From positions 1,711,001 to 1,775,000 of the forward strand of contig BRXU01000023.1 of NCBI GenBank assembly GCA_030267565.1: a DNA stretch of 64,000 bases. Reading direction: 5' to 3'. Of the stretch, positions 1 to 11,200 are shown piece by piece; position 1 is the first letter of the stretch, and each line of letters opens with the position of its first letter. This stretch comes from Pleodorina starrii (lineage: Eukaryota > Chlorophyta > Chlorophyceae > Chlamydomonadales > Volvocaceae). A program made the translations under genes and the position numbers. A model generated the notes under the pieces. It was not told the DNA's origin, ran no database searches, and saw nothing but the letters and a program-made list of their open reading frames with translations.

Positions 1-822
1 CCGATCTTGTGATCAACAAAGGCACTAGCATCAGGCAGGCGGCTCGGATGACGGGGGTATCATACGGTGTTGCTCAGAAGACCATTACCCGCGTCCGCAA
101 GGGCCTAGACCCGGAGCCAGCGTGCAACAAGGGAATGTTGTACAGTAACCGCAAGATAACCCATGCGCTTCTAGCCGAGGTTCACCGGCTTTACACCAGC
201 CCCGATACGGAGTCGCTTTACCTTGACGAGGCAGCACGCATGCTGCAGCCACTAAGCGAGCGCCGCCTCACCGCTGGAGACATCCACCGGGCGTGCAAGC
301 AACTGGGCATTACACGCAAGCAGGTGGTTGTGTTTGTACACCCGGACGTTAAGTACACCTGGACCACCAGGCATCGCAAAATCAACCGCCCGCACGGCAT
401 CCGCTGCAGAAGCACACTATCTTCAGGGAGGCGGATCCAATGAAGCAGGACATCTTCAAGGAGACTATGCGGAGGCTCGTGACTAAGGAGATGCTGGTGT
501 GGACGGACGAGTCTGCTGTCGTAAGCGTGTGTATCGAAGTGGGTTAGCCGGTCTCACAGGCGGGCTCCCTCATAACTGGAGCATGGCCGCATGTTTCATG
601 CAGAACATGCGCACCTTGGCTCGCCCGTTCGGACGCGCACCCAAGGGCAGCCGCACGAAAAGCAAGAGCACGAAGGCGCGCGGCAAGCGTTATTCCATGG
701 CCCCGCTGGTGACACACCGTGGACTGGTGGATTGGTACATCACCCCTGGGTCTGTAAACGGCGCCAAATTCAGTGACTTTGTCGAGCGCTGCCTGGTACG
801 TTCCACTGAAAAAGGCGTGTAC
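1..822 (+). pseudogene. IS630/Tc1-mariner-type transposase, left copy, broken and 5'-truncated by window edge
   Basis: The first frame (to the stop at 443) has an N-terminal helix-turn-helix region (motif SIRQAARMTGVSYG). A second frame then gives MKQDIFKETMRRL followed by VWTDESAV, which fits the first catalytic Asp of the DDE fold. A third frame (499 onward) gives FGRAPKGSR and RGKRYSMAPLVTHRGLVDWY, matching the usual IS630/mariner core. The pieces need at least two frame changes, so either short introns are present or the copy is dead. After about position 800 the similarity stops. The second Asp and third acidic residue are not visible, so it should not be active. The frame is open at the left edge; the GTG at position 9 is not the start, because the mirror copy shows the true N-terminus upstream. 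Confidence 0.6.
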
Positions 823-957
823 TTATTGCATTTTGGAGCTAAACATTTTTGTTACTGTTTCGCACGTCTATCCGGCGTCCCCGTCACGCCACGCCGTGGC
901 GTGAACTGGCGTGGCGCGGCGCGCATTTCTCTTCCCACGCCCCACCCGCCAAGCCGT

Positions 958-1845
958 TCACATCCCGCCGCCTAGGTTCATCAGCACCGCAGCGGCAGCG
1001 GCGGCGTCGCTACCAGGTACAAATTGCTCTCCTCCAGCTCCCTGTTGCTGCTGCTGCGGCGGCTGTGGCGGCGCTCCCTGCTGCTGCGGCGGCTGTGGCG
1101 ACGCTCCCTGCTGCTGCGGCGGCTGTGGCGACGCTCCCTGCTGCTGCGGCGGCTGTGGCGGCGCTCCATGCTGCGGATAGCGTCGGGACTGTTGGCGATG
1201 TGCAGGCGCAGAGACACGAGGAGCTCCTCAGGATCCTGGTACCCAACATTGGGAGTCCAGCCGCGGACGATGATAGCCGTGCTGTCGGTGATGACCAGTG
1301 ACCGCCCCGCCGCCTGTCACAATGCCGGCTTTTCGACTTCGATCATCACGTCCATGCTCGCCGGCCGCTGCTGTTGCTGCTGTTGTTGCAGCAGCAGCTG
1401 ACTGCTGCTGCTGTGCTAAGAGTCCAGGTATGGGCAAAATGCCGACCCCAAGCGGCGCGACAACCGCTCCGGTAGCCGCGGCCGCGGCCGCAGCCGTCTG
1501 CCTCGGACGTCTCGGTATCCGACCCGGGGCATGTGCAGCAGCGCCCTGGGCAGCCGCTGCAAACATAGCTGCAAGGTTTGCTGCTCCTCCTTGCGAACCC
1601 AGCATAACGTGGCCTGCGTTTGGCTGCGGCTCTCCTGGCGACGTGACAACATCCCCGTTCTCCTCGTCACTAGAGTCCTCGGAATCCTCTGCGTCCACGA
1701 AATCGAAACCGCGTCCCGAAGGCTGCTGCGTGAACGGCGCTGTTGCTGCGGTCACTGCGGCGTCTAAGGCAGCCGGGCCGTCGCCTCCAGTCTCAGGGCG
1801 CCTGGACCTGCCACCCCTGCCCCTGCCCCTGCCTCGGCCACTCAT
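958..1845 (-). pseudogene. RGG-box / poly-Gln ORF of unknown function, left copy (frameshifted)
   Basis: From ATG at 1845 it reads [12 protein letters not shown], then an acidic stretch (DAEDSEDSSDEENGD), an Ala-rich segment and a Gln tract. An extra T in the Gln tract near 1392 shifts the frame compared with the right copy, and the ORF ends at 1228. Downstream, a different frame encodes PPQQQGA-type repeats ending MNLGGGM. The composition suggests a low-complexity nucleic-acid-binding protein, but I do not recognise the family. It converges on the transposase fragment in the same arm, so it may be the second ORF of the same mobile element. The function is unknown. Confidence 0.4.
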
Positions 1846-1889
1846 TCTAAAAGCTGGTTATCAGTTCTATATGTCTTCCAAGTTAGACA

Positions 1890-1984
1890 TGACGAGAATG
1901 GGCTACTTGCAAGTAGCCCATTCGAGAATGGGCTACTTGCAAGTAGACGAGAATGGGCTACTTGCAAGTAGCCCATTCTCGTCA
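1890..1984. repeat. Palindrome centre: three copies of a short self-complementary motif
   Basis: The junction between the two arms consists of three closely spaced copies of a unit containing the perfect 14-bp palindrome CTACTTGCAAGTAG, starting near 1903, 1933 and 1958 and flanked by GAGAATGGG or its complement. The loop of the large inverted repeat (1924-1950) holds the middle copy. The motif might be a terminal repeat of the element, now stacked at the junction. I did not find it at the outer end of the right arm (3873-4000). Confidence 0.85.
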
Positions 1985-2028
1985 TGTCTAACTTGGAAGA
2001 CATATAGAACTGATAACCAGCTTTTAGA

Positions 2029-2915
2029 ATGAGTGGCCGAGGCAGGGGCAGGGGCAGGGGTGGCAGGTCCAGGCGCCCTGAGACTGGAGGCGACGGCCCG
2101 GCTGCCTTAGACGCCGCAGTGACCGCAGCAACAGCGCCGTTCACGCAGCAGCCTTCGGGACGCGGTTTCGATTTCGTGGACGCAGAGGATTCCGAGGACT
2201 CTAGTGACGAGGAGAACGGGGATGTTGTCACGTCGCCAGGAGAGCCGCAGCCAAACGCAGGCCACGTTATGCTGGGTTCGCAAGGAGGAGCAGCAAACCT
2301 TGCAGCTATGTTTGCAGCGGCTGCCCAGGGCGCTGCTGCACATGCCCCGGGTCGGATACCGAGACGTCCGAGGCAGATGGCTGCGGCCGCGGCCGCGGCT
2401 ACCGGAGCGGTTGTCGCGCCGCTTGGGGTCGGCATTTTGCCCATACCTGGACTCTTAGCACAGCAGCAGCAGCAGCTGCTGCTGCAACAACAGCAGCAAC
2501 AGCAGCGGCCGGCGAGCATGGACGTGATGATCGAAGTCGAAAAGCCGGCATTGTGACAGGCGGCGGGGCGGTCACTGGTCATCACCGACAGCACGGCTAT
2601 CATCGTCCGCGGCTGGACTCCCAATGTTGGGTACCAGGATCCTGAGGAGCTCCTCGTGTCTCTGCGCCTGCACATCGCCAACAGTCCCGACGCTATCCGC
2701 AGCATGGAGCGCCGCCACAGCCGCCGCAGCAGCAGGGAGCGTCGCCACAGCCGCCGCAGCAGCAGGGAGCGTCGCCACAGCCGCCGCAGCAGCAGGGAGC
2801 GCCGCCACAGCCGCCGCAGCAGCAGCAACAGGGAGCTGGAGGAGAGCAATTTGTACCTGGTAGCGACGCCGCCGCTGCCGCTGCGGTGCTGATGAACCTA
2901 GGCGGCGGGATGTGA
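2029..2915 (+). pseudogene. RGG-box / poly-Gln ORF of unknown function, right copy
   Basis: This is the mirror of the ORF at 1845-958 and the less damaged copy. [12 protein letters not shown] is followed by an acidic Ser/Asp/Glu stretch, an Ala-rich segment, LLAQQQQQLLL and a longer Gln run, then MDVMIEVEKPAL and TGA at 2554-2556. The same frame continues after that stop with a protein-like stretch (SLVITDSTAIIVRGW, then DPEELLVSLRLHIAN). A different frame gives four PPQPPQQQGA repeats and a tail ending MNLGGGM at 2915. It may be a gene with an unresolved intron or a decayed one. No family is recognised. Confidence 0.4.
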
Positions 2916-3050
2916 ACGGCTTGGCGGGTGGGGCGTGGGAAGAGAAATGCGCGCCGCGCCACGCCAGTTCACGCCGCGGCGTGGCGTGACGGGGACGCCG
3001 GATAGACGTGCGAAACAGTAACAAAAATGTTTAGCTCCAAAATGCAATAA

Positions 3051-3912
3051 GTACACGCCTTTTTCAGTGGAACGTACCAGGCAGCGCTCGACAAAGTCAC
3101 TGAATTTGGCGCCGTTTACAGACCCAGGGGTGATGTACCAATCCACCAGTCCACGGTGTGTCACCAGCGGGGCCATGGAATAACGCTTGCCGCGCGCCTT
3201 CGTGCTCTTGCTTTTCGTGCGGCTGCCCTTGGGTGCGCGTCCGAACGGGCGAGCCAAGGTGCGCATGTTCTGCATGAAACATGCGGCCATGCTCCAGTTA
3301 TGAGGGAGCCCGCCTGTGAGACCGGCTAACCCACTTCGATACACACGCTTACGACAGCAGACTCGTCCGTCCACACCAGCATCTCCTTAGTCACGAGCCT
3401 CCGCATAGTCTCCTTGAAGATGTCCTGCTTCATTGGATCCGCCTCCCTGAAGATAGTGTGCTTCTGCAGCGGATGCCGTGCGGGCGGTTGATTTTGCGAT
3501 GCCTGGTGGTCCAGGTGTACTTAACGTCCGGGTGTACAAACACAACCACCTGCTTGCGTGTAATGCCCAGTTGCTTGCACGCCCGGTGGATGTCTCCAGC
3601 GGTGAGGCGGCGCTCGCTTAGTGGCTGCAGCATGCGTGCTGCCTCGTCAAGGTAAAGCGACTCCGTATCGGGGCTGGTGTAAAGCCGGTGAACCTCGGCT
3701 AGAAGCGCATGGGTTATCTTGCGGTTACTGTACAACATTCCCTTGTTGCACGCTGGCTCCGGGTCTAGGCCCTTGCGGACGCGGGTAATGGTCTTCTGAG
3801 CAACACCGTATGATACCCCCGTCATCCGAGCCGCCTGCCTGATGCTAGTGCCTTTGTTGATCACAAGATCGGCTATGCTAAGATATTTTGACCGACCGTG
3901 GAGCCGTGCCAT
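3051..3912 (-). pseudogene. IS630/Tc1-mariner-type transposase, right copy, broken
   Basis: This copy shows the whole N-terminus. An ATG at 3912 (MARLHGRSKYLSIADL) precedes the helix-turn-helix region, and the first frame stops at 3430. The core with TDES, FGRAPKGSR and the LVDWYITPGSVNGAKF stretch follows in other frames down to about 3051, then similarity is lost without the remaining acidic catalytic residues. Length and order fit an IS630/mariner transposase cut short in its catalytic domain. AT-rich sequence with many TA dinucleotides lies just upstream (3967-3990), which suits the TA target preference of this superfamily, but no terminal inverted repeat could be confirmed. Confidence 0.6.
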
Positions 3913-6118
3913 CCCGCGCAATGTGGGGATGCCGCCAATTTCGATCCGCCTATCCTTCGCAGTCCTTTTATATTATATATAGTATATTAAAGCTCTGAGA
4001 TGGCAGAACGAAGACGCACAACGTAAAATTTCTTCAATACATTATGACATGCAGTTGTGCAGTTGGGCATTTGGTGGTGTCGTGCAGTTCAGCACTTTGG
4101 CATCAAAATTGATCCTCTCAAACCTGAATTAGCAATACACATGATGAACGCCACTGATTCACAACCAACTGTTATCATCATCGATTGTCACTGAATGGCA
4201 CGCCGGCCATCCAACGTTCACGGTGCCTGTAACGGCACAACTTGGGGCTACTAATCTAGTAGACCGAGTTGGCTGCGAAGGTAGTTGAAACCTCGCCAGA
4301 GGAAATTGGGCAGCTTGTACAATATGTGCGATCTCACACAGTTTACGTTCCATTGCACCACTTTCGTTATGAGACGTTTGTGCTGTCATTTTGTTTTTGT
4401 TTTCTTTATCTTTTTCTGCGCGACTGAAGCGGTTCATGAGCCTCCGGGTTCGTTTGAGCCGTACGAGCTCACTGAAGCTTGTAACATCCATCCATCCATT
4501 GTACAATATGTCTGACGTACTTCATAATGAAATGCAGCTACGTGATATGACGTATGAGGGGCTGTAATGGCCCGTGAGGCACGTGGGGCCCAGGGACGTT
4601 TGTGCCCAGGATTTCAACGGGGTATATCCAACACCAACCGCCTTTCTGACAGCTAGACTATATCTAACGACGCAGCAGCAGACAGACGGACAAACGTCCG
4701 AGCCTTTCGTGCTCCTCGCTCCCCGCCGTCTGTAACTAGCCGAGGAATGAGGAGAGCGGCAAACTATGTTTTACTATATAATACTGTCTAAAAGATGTGC
4801 AAAGCTGTGCAACAGCTAAGCTGCCCAGTTAGTGTGCCCGCTCTTGCGCATGATTTACACTGTACCGCTGTTAAATATTGGGGCTACTACTCTGACACGA
4901 ATAACATTGAGCAATGGCGGCGGCTTGGACCCGATACCAAGGTGTTGCGGGTGTTGATGGCGGCAGGCAACCGTGCGCAGGTGGCGCCGACAATCCTTTC
5001 GGACCCACTGACCTCAAATCATGCTCATGCACGTTACGAATGGCGCAACACGCTGATGGTTGTGATGCGCGTCCTCCAGTAGTGCAGCTGCGGCTCTGGA
5101 CCCGGCTTGTGTGCTTGTGCTCTTTCGGCCCTGTTCGGCCTCATGCCGCGAGGGTGCCGCGAGATGAGAGAGCGGTTGGAGCACAAGTCGACGAGGCACC
5201 GTAGTGTGGGGTAAGAATGGGATTGGATTGTCAGGCCTGTTGCAGTGGGTCTCCCAGTCCTCCAGACTCCGGACCTTTCCGGAACACCGGAAGAGTACAG
5301 CCAAGAGCCAACGGGCCAGTTGGCCGTGCACGGCGTTGGAAACAAGAACATGTTTCGCATCCGGGCTGCGGGCGGTTAATTCTGGACGATAGACGAGGCA
5401 AGACACAATCAGGTAAGGTCGTCCAAAACGCAATCCGGCAAGTTGTTTTCGAGTATTATTATTATACCTTCCGGAGCAGTTGGCCGAGCAACGTTTCCGA
5501 CGTCCGAGCAACCGTTTCCGGCTCCTCGACGAAGCTCGTCCTTGCTCGTCAAGTGCGGAAGCAAGGGGTAGCGCCGCCCAGCTCGCAGAGTTGTTCAGAC
5601 TGCAGCAAGTACCGTACATGTCTTGAGTCAAGATGTTTCCAGGTCCCCTTGGTCAAGGCGCAGAGAGGCGCACGTCATCCTTGTCACGGGCAGCCATGCG
5701 TGGCTAGTGCGGCTAACCGTCGGTGTTGCGGGGGCCCCTCTGTGTGGCCCCTGAATGACCGAATCTCAAAAGCGTGCAGTCTTTCCTCACAGAGTCTCGT
5801 CCACTGCCGTGGTCTACTGCTGTCGATGTGGACGCTGCATGCACCGGCGGCCCTCTTCACCAGGGGGCCCCTGGACCAGGTGGACGGCAACGTCTCGCTA
5901 CTCCGCAGTTCGGTCGTCACATCGACTGGCATCATTTCCGTGACGTTTCGAAAGCAATTGACGTGCTGCGGAGAATTGTAGATTCGTTTAAATCCTCGCG
6001 GTTCGCACTGCGTTCACTGTGCTCATCTAGCCATCGTAAGGGCAGGTAAGGGCCTCGGCGTGGGTGCGGGGCGGAGGAGGTGGATGCGAGGCGCGCCGGG
6101 CGCGACAGCCAGACGCAC

Positions 6119-6223
6119 ATGGCGCCGCTCCGTGTGGATTGGACCGACCCACGGGTCAGCTGCGACCTGACCGTCACGCTGCTGAACGACACCACCAGCC
6201 CCGACGGCGGACACAAATTCAAG
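6119..6223 (+). other. Possible orphan first exon (weak)
   Basis: An ATG at 6119 opens a short GC-rich reading frame starting MAPLRVDWTDPRVSC and ending GGHKFK directly before GTGGGCG, a good splice-donor context at 6224. The composition looks like host coding sequence. No convincing following exon was found and no family is recognised, so this may be chance or a gene remnant. Confidence 0.2.
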
Positions 6224-6447
6224 GTGGGCGAGGGGGATACTGGGAACCGGTGGGATATTGGTGGTGGGATACGGTGAGGTGGTGTTACGGTGGTGCTGTG
6301 GTAGTCGTAGTCTGTGCAAGGCTCACACAACCAGCCGTATACGTCGTGTGTCGCGAGGCCGTGTGATGACGCCCATACCAGTATCTTGATATTGTGCTAG
6401 CGTGTGTAGTGGTATCGGTTGCAGGGGTGTTAGAGGTTGGGCGAGGA

Positions 6448-6789
6448 GTGGTGGTGGTGGCGGTGGTGGTGGTGGTGGTGGTGGTGGTGGTGGTGGTGGT
6501 GGTGGTGGAGGTGGAGGTGTCGGCAGAAGACGTGCGTGCGTGTGTTACCGGTGGTGAAGAGGAAACTGGCTGTGCGAGTGGGCGTGTGGGCCATCACGGG
6601 CCATCCATCCATCCATCCATCCATCCATTCTGGGCTTCACGTGTGGGCTGCGGCTGCGGCTGCGGCTTCTGCAGCGGCTGCGGCAAGGGCACCCCGGGGA
6701 GGGGGGGAACGAGTTGGGAAGGAAGGGCTGCTCACATGAGGTGAGGTGCGGTGCGGTGCGGTGCGGTGAGGTGAGGTGAGGTGAGGTGG
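6448..6789. repeat. Cluster of microsatellites
   Basis: Three simple repeats lie close together: (GTG)n at 6448-6517, (CCAT)n at 6601-6628, and a GGTGC/GGTGA pentamer array at 6739-6789. The short ORFs across them are products of the repeats. Confidence 0.9.
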
Positions 6790-7548
6790 AAGAGAGGCGA
6801 CCCACCTGCGGGGCCCACCTCCTTCCCGTCGCTGCGGTTCCAGTTATGCGGCACCATGGGCCCCCTTGGCAGCAGTGGGAGCAAGTTACCAGCTGCACGG
6901 CCAGGGGAGGGACTCCAGGAGGGGGGCGCTCAAAACCTCCGAAACCATCCGCCACCCGTGCCAACTTTCGTCGCCTCGGCCACGTTGCCGTGTTGCCCGC
7001 CTGCGCAGGTATTGGGGGCGGTCGTTGCTTTCGGCTACGGTCCGGAAGCGTTCGAATCGGTTAGCCATTGGCACATTCCGGCAGACGATTGACCAACCCC
7101 AATTTCGAGCCCAGTGCAACAACACGAGAGCAAATCCCTCATCTACCGGCCGACCGACCGACCGGGCAAGCGAATGTGGGCTTCAGGTGGAAGAGACCCG
7201 CGGGTCGGTGGTGGTAGGAATCGATAGGAAGAGCCAACGCCAAAGGGCGGGGGCCCAGGGCCAACCTCGCTCCCGCCTTTGCACGACTTCCTCACCGCTT
7301 TCTGCCCGGAAGGGCTGCCGTACGCTCGTACAGCGGATTAATGCCGTGCCGTAACTCACATCGGCGGCGGGTGGAGCGTACCAAGCTAGTAAACTTGCGA
7401 GGAGCTTCTGCAGAGCATCGGGAAGTAGGTTCTGCCAGCATATCCCTCTAACTTTATTCCTCTTAACACCGAGGACCGATGTGTTCTCTGGTCGCGCCGC
7501 ATCCGGGCTGCACGTGCGTACTCCCATCGGTCACCCGGTCACCGAAGC

Positions 7549-7588
7549 TGTTGTTGTTACTTTTGTTGTTGTTGCTGTTGTTGTTACT
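7549..7588. repeat. (TTG)n microsatellite
   Basis: An interrupted TTG trinucleotide run in the gene-poor interval upstream of UGGT. Confidence 0.9.
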
Positions 7589-8244
7589 GTTCCAATGCCA
7601 AGTGCAAGTCCCTAGGAAGGGTGGGCCCAGCACCGAAGCTGTTGTTTGTTGTCGTCGTTGTTTGGTACACCAGCAAGCGATTATTATGGTTGGCTGCAAC
7701 TTCGCCGATCTGACGCCGATCTGACTGCACTCGAATGATCAATCCATTCTAAGATGGTCAGTCGCCTTTGTTTTGGGCTGAGACAACGCCCTGGGGACGG
7801 ACGAGGTTGGCAGCCCTGCTCGTACGGCAGGGTACGGCGGCCTGGCTGCCAGTTGGCGGATGGGAACCGCATGGTGTTGCAAAGGCTACATGGTGTGGGA
7901 TGCGGCGATGTTGCCGGGACGCCATTGGCAACCGTCGACGCCTTTGACCACCTACCCAGTCGGCTTCCTTGGTGGCCGGCAGCGCGCGTTGCAACCCTCA
8001 AAAGAGCTGGGATGCCATGCAAAGCGGAACGAGCCCCCCGGACGCATAGAGGCAGCGGTATTGCCACGTTGCCGTATTGTTACACACCCGCCTTCAGCAT
8101 AACCTCAACAGAAGTGTGCCGAGTCAACGTACTGCAGCTTGTACGGCAACGGAAGCCGGACTGTCCATTGACCACAGAGCGATTGACTATCCAATTGACA
8201 GCGTCCCCAGGGTAGTTTATCACTTCTGTAGTCTGTTAAATTAC

Positions 8245-8254
8245 TTTTATATGA
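8245..8254 (+). promoter_or_regulatory. TATA-like sequence just upstream of UGGT (weak)
   Basis: TTTTATATGA lies about 32 nt before the UGGT ATG. If it were the TATA box the 5' UTR would be extremely short, so it may simply be AT-rich leader sequence. Confidence 0.15.
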
Positions 8255-8285
8255 ATCCTGGGCAAATGTGGGGGCGTTGAACACC

Positions 8286-11200
8286 ATGCGCACTTCCATG
8301 CGTACCACCTATCTCGTGGCTGGCTTGCTGCTTGCCACGCTATTTTGCTGTGCTGGAGCGACGAAGCCGAAAGGTGCAAGCCTTACGCTAAAGGCGCGGT
8401 TCAACGCGACATCCTACCTGCTGGAGGCCGTGGAATTCCTTGTAAGAAGTGTTTTTGTGACGAGGCCATAGAGTTTGAATCCAATGCGTTAGGAATTATC
8501 TTGAACTCTATGTTCAATGCGGCCTGGGTCGTTTGATCTGTCAACGGAAAGACCTTCGCGCGCTGCAAAGCAGCTTGCATGCCTGTGCCAATGCTTCAAT
8601 TCTGCATATAAGGTTGACAAATTCATTGATCTGCATTCGGCAATGTTGTTTCCTCGCTGACACGTCGCGTGGCACGACCATCGGGTTCTTTTGCTGTCCC
8701 CGAATGCCCCGAGCATGCCAGCGTGATCTTGACGAACTTAAACATGCGGTAAATAAAAAAGCCTGCCACCCGAGTAGCTGTCGTCGCACAGGTAGAGCTC
8801 CCCGCGTCATCGTGCGGTACCCCTCCTCCGCTGACGTGCCGCTCACGGTCATTGCCGCACAGGCCGACGAGGACCCGGCTCTGGTATGGACTTTCCTGGA
8901 CCGCATGTCGGAGTCCGCAGGCGGCGATGCCGGCCTCGACGATGAGGCCTGCTGGCGCAACATCACGGGGGCTGTGGCAGAGCTGGTGACACCCAGCGTG
9001 GGCAAGGTGGGAATCAGAGGGCATGCCGCATGCGTGTGTGTGTGTGGGGGGGGAGGAGGTTGTCAGCGGGTGGCGTGCGGCACGGGGGGGGGGGAATTTG
9101 CTGAGGACCTGCCGGGCCCGGGTCCTTTGGTGTCGGTCCCCGGGAGCTCTGGAGATGGACATAAGCGCGCGAGGAGGTTGGGAGTGCGATGCGCTCTCGT
9201 GGCGGCAGGTAGGGGCGGCAGGTAGGGGCGACAGGTAGGGGCGACAGGTAGGGGCGACAGGTAGGAGACGGGTAATTAAGGCGGTGCAGCTGCTGCCCCG
9301 CATCGCATTGCGCCGTATCGCACAAACAACCAAGCAAACGAAGCGTCCCGGCTGCGTGTTTATCATGACATTGACGCCCCCCTACAGCGCGGCCAGTCCA
9401 CCCCTCCTGAGCTGCCTCTACCCCCACGAAATCCCCTACGACGCAGCCCCCCTCCCTCCCCTCCCCTCCTCCCCCTGTGAATAAACCCTCCCGCACCGCA
9501 CCGCACCCCCCCACCCCCCCTGCAGTTGGTCCCGCTGGCGCTGGGTTCGCGGCAGTACGCCGCCAAGCTCCAAATGATTCGGCAGCTGGCGGAGCAGTTC
9601 CACCCGGAGGAGGTGCGGCGGCGGGGTGGGGTGGGGGTGGTGCTGGTGGGTGATGCTGAAGGGGGGAGGGGGTTTTACCGTTTCTCGCTTATCCCTCAAT
9701 ACAATACACACAAAACAGGCTAGCTTCACCAGTCCAGTCCAGTCAGCTGCGGTGTCTGGCGGCGGGCTGGTTGTCGTGTACAGGGGTACGGGCGCAGCAC
9801 GCGCCTTTTCTCCCTCCCTCCCTCCCTGCCTCCCTCCCTCCCTCCCTCCCATGCTTCGGTTCCTTCGCCGCGGCTCATCTCTCTCCCTCCCTCTGTCCCT
9901 CCCTCTCCCTTCCTCCCTCCCTGGACTTGCGCCGCTCCATCCAACGGGTGCATGCGCCCTGCATCGCTGTGTGGTCCCCCCACCGCACCCCTCTGCGGCA
10001 GAGCTCCCCGGGGGCGACCGCCTGCTGCTTCGTGTCCGTGGACGGCGCCGTGGCGACCACACCCTCGGCGCTGGCGGAGCTCCTCAGCGGAGGCGGCAAC
10101 GCGTCGTACCCGTCGTACTCGGATTCGGAGCAGCTCTTCTCGTTTGACCACGTGTACCGTGGGAAAGCAGGTGCGGGCGGTGGGATGGTTGGGTTGGTGG
10201 CGTAAAGGTGGTGTTGTGTGCAAGGAGGGGAGGGAGGCAGGCGCAGTGGCGGGGCTCGCGGGCTGCGATTCGGATTGTGATCGGCTCAGCCAAACGGGGC
10301 CGCGGAGCGTTCGTGGATCCGACCAGCTCGCTGTGTGAACTTCTCCTCACGACGCGGGCACCTGCTGCGGTTTGGGGCGAGCTCCGAGCCCGGCGGCCAC
10401 ACGTCCCTCCCCGGCCCGCGCTCAACGAACCACCATGACGCCATCACCGGGAGCCCCCCCCCCTCACACACAGTGACTCATTGTTTTATAAAGGAGCTTA
10501 TCACTCCCTGACCCCTCACACACACACGCACCCCCATCCTTGTCCGCCCCTCCCCCGCCCCTCGCCTCACAGAAGGGTCTGCGGCGAGCGACGGCGCCCA
10601 GGCGCGTGTGGCCATCCTGTACGGCTCCCCCGGCCTGCCCTGCTTCGCACCCCTGTACCGGCAGCTCAAGGCGGCGGCCGACTCGCCGGACAGCCACCAG
10701 CAGCAGCACCAGCAGCAGCACCAGCCGGTAGTGGTGGCCTTCCGACCGCTGCTGTCGGCCGCATGCGAGGTGAGCCCTCCCGCTTCCCTTCCCTTCCCTG
10801 GACTGGAAGTGCAGTAGTGCAGTGCGGTGCGGTGCGGTGCAACGGTGTCGCCGGCGTTGCGGTGCCACCCGCCAGCGATTGTAGGCTGGGGGGTGAGGGC
10901 CTGGAAGCTGCGGCGTCGCCGGCTGCTCGTTGTGAACCCCAGGCCCCTGCGGACCCCCCCACCCCGGGACTCGAGGACCCCTCCCTCCTCCGCTTCCTCT
11001 CCACCGGCAAGCCGCCCTCCTCCCCCTCCTCCGCAGTCCTCAGTCCGCATTTGACCGCCCGCCTCCCCGCCTCCCCAACACCGCCCCCCACCGTTTCCCG
11101 CCCGCCCGCCCGCAGCCCTCCTCCGGCTGCGCCCGCGCCGGCACGGGCGGCCAGCTGCTGCTGCCCGGCTGGGGTATGGAGGCCGCACTCAAGAACACCG

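Larger units (their letters stand above)
1..3872. repeat. Giant near-perfect palindrome (inverted repeat, arms about 1.92 kb)
   Basis: The left arm (1-1923) and right arm (1951-3872) are reverse complements, pairing at p+q=3873 in the outer part and 3874 in the inner part. The change in sum comes from one extra T in the left arm near 1392, inside a CAG tract. I saw only two substitutions in the coding comparison (near 917/2956 and near 1497/2377). The spacer is 27 nt. Each arm holds a transposase fragment reading inward and an RGG/poly-Gln ORF reading outward. The left arm continues past the window edge, so its true end is unseen. It could be a real inverted duplication of a transposon or a fold-back read artefact at a contig end. 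Confidence 0.95.
3873..8285. other. Gene-poor interval between palindrome and UGGT
   Basis: No confident gene was found in this 4.4-kb stretch. It is AT-richer from 3960 to about 4800 and GC-rich after about 5100. Several ORFs of 60-250 codons exist on both strands, but none shows a recognisable domain or consistent exon-intron signals. It holds the microsatellites listed separately and one possible exon at 6119-6223. The part next to 8285 probably includes the promoter and 5' UTR of UGGT. Confidence 0.6.

Noticed and set aside
1010..2863. Poly-Ala, poly-Cys and Arg-rich ORFs on both strands in the palindrome
   Set aside because: They are shadow frames of the CAG/CCG-rich repeat in the RGG/poly-Gln ORF.
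4795..5082. A 95-codon plus-strand ORF preceded by an AT-rich TATA-like stretch
   Set aside because: No family resemblance, and short enough to be chance; kept out of the gene list.
5014..5631. A 205-codon minus-strand ORF in the gene-poor interval
   Set aside because: No recognisable domain, overlapping ORFs on the other strand of similar quality, and no supporting splice or promoter context.
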